DNA of 63,782 nt from contig CAZJLS010000001.1 in NCBI GenBank assembly GCA_964547125.1, forward strand, positions 1 through 63,782, in the 5' to 3' direction. Source of the DNA: Methanobrevibacter_A sp964547125. Lineage in GTDB: Archaea > Methanobacteriota > Methanobacteria > Methanobacteriales > Methanobacteriaceae. The position numbers were made by a program, and so were the translations under genes. The notes under the pieces were generated by a model. That model was not told the DNA's origin. It did not search any database and saw only the letters and a list, made by a program, of their open reading frames with translations. This document shows positions 58,738-63,782 of this stretch, piece after piece (the first letter of the stretch is position 1; each line of letters starts with the position of its first letter).

Positions 58738-59973
58738 ATGGCAGTTAAAATTAATGAAAATTATCTTTTATTACAAAGTAGTTATCTTTTTGTTGAGATA
58801 GAAAGACGTGTAAGTAAATATCAAGAAGAAAACCCTGATAAAGATGTTATTAAAATGGGTATTGGTGATGTGACAAAACCTTTAGCTAAAACCGTTATAA
58901 ATGCATTTAAAGATGCAGTTGATGAAATGGGAAATCCTGACACATTTAGAGGATATGGTCCAGAACAAGGATATGATTTTTTACAAAAAGCTATAATTGA
59001 ATGTGATTTTAAACCTAGAGGCATTGATTTATCTCTTGATGAAGTATTCATAAGTGATGGAGCTAAATGTGATACTGGTAATATTCAAGAAATTTTTGGA
59101 ATAGATAATACTATTGCAGTAACTGATCCAGTATATCCTGTATATGTAGATACTAATGTAATGGCAGGTAGAACAGGACCAATACAAGATAATGGAATGT
59201 TTGAAGGAATAGTTTACTTACCATGTACTGAAGAAAATAATTTCGTACCTGAACTTCCAAAAGAACCAGTAGATATCATATACTTATGTTTCCCTAACAA
59301 TCCGACTGGAGAAGTATTAACAAAAGATCAATTAAAAGTATTTGTAGACTATGCACTTGAAAATGAGGCAATAATATTATTTGATGCAGCATATGAATGT
59401 TTTATAACTGAAGATAATGTTCCTCACTCAATATATGAAATACCAAATGCTAAAAAAGTTGCAATAGAATTCAGAAGCTTATCAAAAACAGCAGGATTTA
59501 CTGGAACAAGATGTGCATACACAGTAGTTCCTAAAGAATTAAAAGTAAAAGCATCAAATGGTGAAGAAGTATCTATAAACAATCTATGGAATCGTAGACA
59601 AACAACCAAGTTTAATGGGGTATCTTATCCTGTACAAAAAGCAGCAGAATCAATCTACACTCCTGAAGGTCAAAAAGAAATCAAAGAAAACATAGAATAC
59701 TATAGTAAAAATGCAGAAACCATAAGAGAAGCATTCATCAAAATAGGATTAAACACTTATGGTGGAGTAAACAGTCCATATGTTTGGGTAAAAACACCTG
59801 AAGGTGTTAGTTCATGGGACTTCTTTGACATATTGCTTAATGAAGCAAATGTAGTTGGAACACCAGGTGCAGGATTTGGACCAAGTGGTGAAGGATACTT
59901 AAGACTAACAGCATTCAACACACACGAAAACACCAAAGAAGCAATGGATAGAATAAGCAAACTATCCTTCTAA
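58738..59973 (+). CDS. dapL: LL-diaminopimelate aminotransferase
   Basis: It makes LL-diaminopimelate from tetrahydrodipicolinate in one step, feeding lysine synthesis. The 411-residue PLP enzyme has IKMGIGDVTKPL, FRGYGPEQGYDFLQKAI, IYLCFPNNPTGEVLT, FDAAYECFI and the PLP lysine in FRSLSKTAGFTGTRCAY (about 243). DapL is the common route in methanogens. It is followed after 98 bp by the three small unknown genes. Confidence 0.97.
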   Translation: MAVKINENYLLLQSSYLFVEIERRVSKYQEENPDKDVIKMGIGDVTKPLAKTVINAFKDAVDEMGNPDTFRGYGPEQGYDFLQKAIIECDFKPRGIDLSLDEVFISDGAKCDTGNIQEIFGIDNTIAVTDPVYPVYVDTNVMAGRTGPIQDNGMFEGIVYLPCTEENNFVPELPKEPVDIIYLCFPNNPTGEVLTKDQLKVFVDYALENEAIILFDAAYECFITEDNVPHSIYEIPNAKKVAIEFRSLSKTAGFTGTRCAYTVVPKELKVKASNGEEVSINNLWNRRQTTKFNGVSYPVQKAAESIYTPEGQKEIKENIEYYSKNAETIREAFIKIGLNTYGGVNSPYVWVKTPEGVSSWDFFDILLNEANVVGTPGAGFGPSGEGYLRLTAFNTHENTKEAMDRISKLSF

Positions 59974-60071
59974 ATATTTTTTTTTAGAGAAAAATATTAA
60001 AATATTACTATTTTCTCTATTTGAGCCTTATTTTTTTTTTACTTTTCAAACTTGAAAAAAGAGGATAAAAG

Positions 60072-60752
60072 ATGATATCTGGAATAGAAATATTAAACGA
60101 TAATGATGATTTTATAGATATATTTACAAAAACCGGTTCATTAGCATATGAAAAACAAAGAATACTCAATGAATTACTAGAAGGAGATATTGGTAATTTA
60201 AATATAGAAGAAAAAGTTCTAGAATTTAAAAATTACACATTCCCAATACAAATACTAGGAACACTATCATTAAATGATAATATGTGGTACTGGGCATGGG
60301 ATAATCAAGATGTAGGTTTTTCTGAAGACATAATACAGGATGCAAAAAAAATCAAAGAAATCGGAGATAAATACAACATAACCGAATTCAACAATAGGAT
60401 GTTATCAAATGTTGATATAGATTCAATACACACAATACTAATGCCAACATCAACATTAATAGATGCAGATGCATATTATGGTGCTCAAGAGGGAGATTTA
60501 GTAATATTTGTAGCAATACATTCCGAAGAACTAGAACTAATTGATGATATAGATGTATTTGCAAGAATATATAATAATTTTGTTAGAGACTACAAAGTAA
60601 AAGCAGTAAAAGCACTAGAAGGATACAGTAAACTTAAAGGATATGAATTCAGAGACGAAATAGAATTTGCAGTAGTTAAAACAAAACAACAAAGAGTAAT
60701 TGTAGGATTTTCAGAACAAGGAAATCTAACAAATATACAAACAATGAAATAA
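60072..60752 (+). CDS. DUF6882-like protein
   Basis: A 226-residue soluble protein. The central NMWYWAWDNQDVGFSEDIIQ block with its Trp-rich core resembles bacterial DUF6882 proteins, where a WxWAW(a/d)N motif is typical. GAGGAT precedes the ATG. No catalytic residues stand out. It is the first of three small genes on the same strand with gaps of 37 and 16 bp. In bacteria such proteins occur among small genes thought to be immunity-related; this is an impression, not a tested link. Confidence 0.6.
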   Translation: MISGIEILNDNDDFIDIFTKTGSLAYEKQRILNELLEGDIGNLNIEEKVLEFKNYTFPIQILGTLSLNDNMWYWAWDNQDVGFSEDIIQDAKKIKEIGDKYNITEFNNRMLSNVDIDSIHTILMPTSTLIDADAYYGAQEGDLVIFVAIHSEELELIDDIDVFARIYNNFVRDYKVKAVKALEGYSKLKGYEFRDEIEFAVVKTKQQRVIVGFSEQGNLTNIQTMK

Positions 60753-60789
60753 AAAAAATTAATATAAAAATGTTTTTTTTGGGTTTAAT

Positions 60790-61419
60790 ATGGATGAATT
60801 ATTAGAAGAAATAGAATATGAAATAACACTACTAATTAAATCAGGATTCTATGATAATGAAGAAATAAATGAAATAATAGAAGAACAATTTATAGATGAA
60901 AACCTAAACAAATATAAAATAAATAATATAATAAACAACAAAAACATAGAATATGAAAAAAGCATAAATAAAGAAAATCTAGAATACTTTAACAAACTAG
61001 AACAAACATTCAACATATTAACAGAAAAACATGAAATAGTTTGCATACATAATGCAGGCTTTGAATTTGAAGAAGGTGTAAATGATGCAATAGAAATATA
61101 CACTCACCTCTTCAACAATAAATACACACCAAAAGGATTTGTATTCTACACATTCACTGACATAGAATATGCAATAGAAACAAATGAACTATTTTTAAGC
61201 TTTGGAGATTACAAACAAGATAAAAATTTAGCATTAACTATAGGAAAACAGATTAAAAAAACACTAGAAGAAAATAATTTAACAGTAATCTGGGATGAAA
61301 ATATAGACGAACAGATTCAAATAAAACCATTCAATTGGATGAAAAAGTTTGATGAGACAAAAACATATGAAATGGAAGGATCAGTAGATTCATACATTAA
61401 ACTACATGAAACTCCATAA
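60790..61419 (+). CDS. DUF6891-like protein
   Basis: A 209-residue acidic protein. The N-terminal half is helical (LLEEIEYEITLLIKSGFYDN) and the second half has CIHNAGFEFEEG, GFVFYTFTDIEYAIETNELF and NNLTVIWDENIDEQIQIKPF, matching the pattern of bacterial DUF6891 proteins (GxxFYTxxDxxxAxxxxxLxLxFG and LxVxWDG). Function is unknown. It is in line with the DUF6882-like gene, and its stop is followed by the third gene after 16 bp. Confidence 0.6.
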   Translation: MDELLEEIEYEITLLIKSGFYDNEEINEIIEEQFIDENLNKYKINNIINNKNIEYEKSINKENLEYFNKLEQTFNILTEKHEIVCIHNAGFEFEEGVNDAIEIYTHLFNNKYTPKGFVFYTFTDIEYAIETNELFLSFGDYKQDKNLALTIGKQIKKTLEENNLTVIWDENIDEQIQIKPFNWMKKFDETKTYEMEGSVDSYIKLHETP

Positions 61420-61435
61420 AAAAACTCTCTTTTTT

Positions 61436-62008
61436 ATGAAAATACAAAATTTAAAATTACTAGAAGAAATAATCTCTACTTGTGGAAATTGGACATGCTT
61501 AGAAATAGCCCCAGATTCAATATATTTAGAATTTTCAAACACACAAATATACAATGATGACTATCCAAATTCAACAGAATTAATACTAAGATTTGGGGAA
61601 AACACATTATTAAATATTTATTATGATGAAATTGAAGATATTAAACAATTAGTAAATGAGGATAATACTCTTAATAATTCATTTAAAGAGTTTTCATTTA
61701 AACTTAAAAAAGAAGAATTTAAATTTCAAAACATAGAATACAGAGAAACACTTAAAAAAAATTATAAAAAATATTTATCATTAAATAATAATGAATATTC
61801 AGATTTTACATTATCATTTGAACTAGAAAAGTTTGCAATATTTGTTGGTGGGGATTTGTTAAATCTTTTCAATGATTTTGAAAGTTTAACTGAATTTGAT
61901 ATTAAAAAACTTTCAAACAAATGGTGCAGACATTATCTTAAGTATTGGAATAAAAAATTAAAAGGAGAAGAATATACTCCTAATCAATTTTTCGAATCAA
62001 AAATTTAA
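61436..62008 (+). CDS. small immunity-like protein of unknown function
   Basis: A 190-residue protein from the ATG at 61436; an in-frame start at 61406 overlaps the previous gene. The early segment LLEEIISTCGNWTCLEIAPD then SIYLEFSNTQIY and ELILRFGENTLLNIYYDEIE has the alternating beta pattern of small Imm-type proteins. The C-terminus has WCRHYLKYWNKKLKGEEYTP. I cannot assign a family. It is convergent with the NSS transporter, 11 bp away. Confidence 0.5.
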   Translation: MKIQNLKLLEEIISTCGNWTCLEIAPDSIYLEFSNTQIYNDDYPNSTELILRFGENTLLNIYYDEIEDIKQLVNEDNTLNNSFKEFSFKLKKEEFKFQNIEYRETLKKNYKKYLSLNNNEYSDFTLSFELEKFAIFVGGDLLNLFNDFESLTEFDIKKLSNKWCRHYLKYWNKKLKGEEYTPNQFFESKI

Positions 62009-62019
62009 ACTTTTTATTT

Positions 62020-63513
62020 TTAATATCTTTCTTCAGTATCTTCCCAATCTGGAGATTTTGCTGGAAGGAAGGTTAAAACTGCTGTTGTTCCTAAAAGGAT
62101 AATAGTTAAACCTATGATAAATATAATAGTTTCAAATGAAGCAGTACTGAGAATATCTATCATACCTCCAATCCAAACGATTAATACAACAATTGGAAGA
62201 ATATATTTAACAACAATTAACCATGTTTTACCTAATTTAATACTTTTACTGTTACGATTCAATAAGTCAAGTATTTTTTCGGCTTTGAAAATCCATGCAA
62301 ATATTATACATTCAACAACAATTGCAAGTAATAATGCAATTTGATTAACAAATGTATCAACAATTCCAAGGACATATCCTCCAGAACCGGTTGCATAAAT
62401 CATAGAAACAATGGCTGCAAAAATTAAAAGTATTGTCATTGCTTTACTTCTTGTAATATTAAATTTATTCTGTATTGAAAAGGATAGTGGTTCTATTGTG
62501 GATAAGATACTTGTAAGTCCTGCAAGATAAACAGTTAAAAAGAATAATGGTCCTATAATATATGCCCATTGTCCAATAACATTAAATGCAGTAGGATATA
62601 CAACAAATACTAGTCCGGTTCCTTGTGCAACTAAATTTGGAACTGGAACTCCACTTTGAAGGGACATATAACCTAAAATGGAGAAAACACCTAAAGCAGC
62701 GAAATTTTCAAAACCACAATTAGCTATAGCAATTCCAAGTGTATTTGTTATTAAATCAGTATCTTTTTTAGTATAACTTGCATATGTGAATGCAATTGCC
62801 ATTCCTAAACTTAGTGAAAAGATAATTTGTCCAAATGCAGCCATCCAAATATTAAAGTCAAGTAAAAGTGACCAGTCTGGTGAAAATAATTCATTTAAAC
62901 CTATGAATGCGCCAGGTAAGGTTAATGCATATAATACGATAATAATCATAATTACAAAAAGTGATGGGACTAAAATTTTAGATACTCTACCTAAACCTTT
63001 TTCTAAATCTCTATGTGATATAAACCATATTATAAACCATGTTACAAGCATAGCAATTGCTATAACTGGGATGAATGTTGTAATTCCATTTAATGAGTCT
63101 GTAGATTGTAGTAATGTTGTGCCAAAGAATAGATTTGGATCTGCTCCCCATCCTTTAAAGAAACTTAATATTAAATAAATTCCATCCCAACCTAAAATTA
63201 CAGAATAATAAATAAGAATCATAAACACTCCAACTGCTAAAAGCCAACCAATATATTCGCATTTTGTGTTTATTTTTCTAAAGGCTTTTGCAATTGATGA
63301 TTTGTAGTGATATCCAACACCATATTCTAAAACAAGAAATGGAATTCCCATAAGTAAAATAGCTACAAGGTATGGTATGTAAAATGCTCCTCCGCCGCTA
63401 CTGTATAATACATATGGATATCTCCATATATTTCCTAATCCGACTGCTGAACCTATCATTGCTAGAAGAAATGATAGATTACTTCCCCATTCATTTTTAT
63501 CCACGTTACTCAT
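62020..63513 (-). CDS. sodium-dependent transporter, SNF/NSS family
   Basis: A 497-residue membrane protein with about 12 helices. The first helix WGSNLSFLLAMIGSAVGLGN followed by IWRYPYV holds the sodium and substrate site of neurotransmitter:sodium symporters. FGQIIFSLSLGMAIAFTYAS is the conserved helix 6-region and TSILSTIEPLSFSIQNKF helix 8. Prokaryotic members import amino acids with sodium. The substrate cannot be named. It is divergent from purA. Confidence 0.92.
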   Translation of the reverse strand: MSNVDKNEWGSNLSFLLAMIGSAVGLGNIWRYPYVLYSSGGGAFYIPYLVAILLMGIPFLVLEYGVGYHYKSSIAKAFRKINTKCEYIGWLLAVGVFMILIYYSVILGWDGIYLILSFFKGWGADPNLFFGTTLLQSTDSLNGITTFIPVIAIAMLVTWFIIWFISHRDLEKGLGRVSKILVPSLFVIMIIIVLYALTLPGAFIGLNELFSPDWSLLLDFNIWMAAFGQIIFSLSLGMAIAFTYASYTKKDTDLITNTLGIAIANCGFENFAALGVFSILGYMSLQSGVPVPNLVAQGTGLVFVVYPTAFNVIGQWAYIIGPLFFLTVYLAGLTSILSTIEPLSFSIQNKFNITRSKAMTILLIFAAIVSMIYATGSGGYVLGIVDTFVNQIALLLAIVVECIIFAWIFKAEKILDLLNRNSKSIKLGKTWLIVVKYILPIVVLIVWIGGMIDILSTASFETIIFIIGLTIILLGTTAVLTFLPAKSPDWEDTEERY

Positions 63514-63728
63514 ATAATCATCAGTTTTTTTCTACTATTTTTTTTACTCTTAGTTATTTTGTATTTTTTTATAATAAATTTTATAAAGGTTTAAAAATAA
63601 ATTTATCTTTTGGATTGATTAATTTATAATTGAAATATGTTTTTTTTATTTTGATTAGTTTATTTTTAAATTAATTTTATTTTTATAAATTATTATTAAT
63701 CGGTTTTTATTAGGAGATTTATAAATTT

Positions 63729-63782
63729 ATGACTTGTAGTATTTTAGTTGGCGGAGCATGGGGTGATGAAGGTAAAGGAAAA
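63729..63782 (+). CDS. purA: adenylosuccinate synthetase, N-terminal fragment (cut by window end)
   Basis: The last 54 bases encode MTCSILVGGAWGDEGKGK, the GTP-binding start of PurA (GxxWGDEGKGK). It converts IMP and aspartate to adenylosuccinate in AMP synthesis. AGGAG lies 12 bases before the ATG. The gene continues beyond the window. Confidence 0.93.
   Translation, partial: MTCSILVGGAWGDEGKGK

Noticed and set aside
1..63782. CRISPR array, insertion sequence or integrated element
   Set aside because: No regularly spaced repeats, transposase, integrase or terminal repeats were seen on reading both strands.

Overview
The window is a very AT-rich stretch of a methanogenic archaeon, most likely Methanosphaera or a close relative in the Methanobacteriales. 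The gene set supports this: the small half of a split family-B DNA polymerase (PolB2), archaeal-type PheS, GltX and ribosomal protein S8e, an NFACT/Rqc2 protein, an archaeal CoaD, HypE, DUF2070 and DUF2121 proteins, a pycA-birA pair, and a secreted adhesin-like beta-helix protein with Ig-like repeats. The genus is inferred from gene content and composition. A run of Ns at 12790-12799 shows that this is a draft assembly.

Layout. 1-2916: end of valS, then aroA and nth. 2988-13155: a sulfur/cysteine island holding cysK, cysE, a Cys-rich XRE-type regulator, tRNA-Cys(GCA), cysS, an ADP-forming acyl-CoA synthetase, an O-acetylhomoserine/O-acetylserine sulfhydrylase, a NifS-type cysteine desulfurase and an IscU/NifU scaffold. 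A palindrome of consensus TATAACAATTGTTATA lies upstream of cysK (two copies), cysE (one, weaker), the sulfhydrylase (two) and nifS (one), and I found it nowhere else in the window. It looks like a local sulfur regulon, and the regulator encoded directly after cysE is the natural candidate to bind it. 13524-16587: an SDR oxidoreductase and a DnaJ-zinc-finger/S1/DHH RecJ-like protein, convergent on a perfect 10-bp hairpin. 16.8-18.8 kb: a small toxin-antitoxin and decay region with a broken zeta-toxin-like module, an apparently intact AbrB/PIN (VapBC-like) pair and a broken DUF4143-type ATPase. 18.9-47.6 kb: mostly housekeeping genes (superoxide reductase, DUF2121 and an MBL hydrolase, aroC, hemB, CitG-like, pheS, xth, HAD, polB2, rps8e, hypE, coaD, NFACT, DUF2070, fumarase beta, an MJ0158-like PLP protein, birA-pycA, METTL5-like, an aldo/keto reductase with Fe-S motifs, hemL, cbiC).

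48.1-52.1 kb holds two neighbouring exported proteins on the minus strand. One is a TIM-barrel glycoside-hydrolase-like enzyme with two Ig-like repeats. The other joins a beta-helix adhesin region and Ig-like repeats to an M14-type zinc carboxypeptidase-like domain. The second gene has a good Shine-Dalgarno sequence and a clear signal peptide, but the expected start codon reads ATA. 52.3-63.8 kb: tandem methyltransferase paralogues, gltX, a second aldo/keto reductase with Fe-S motifs, a membrane-anchored acidic protein with repeated T-P motifs, dapL, three small DUF6882/DUF6891/immunity-like genes, a sodium-dependent NSS transporter and the start of purA.

The most interesting items are the cysteine-regulon palindrome with its candidate regulator, the adhesin-peptidase fusion with its secreted hydrolase neighbour, and the small DUF6882/DUF6891 cluster. 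No function was tested; all family assignments come from reading motifs by eye.
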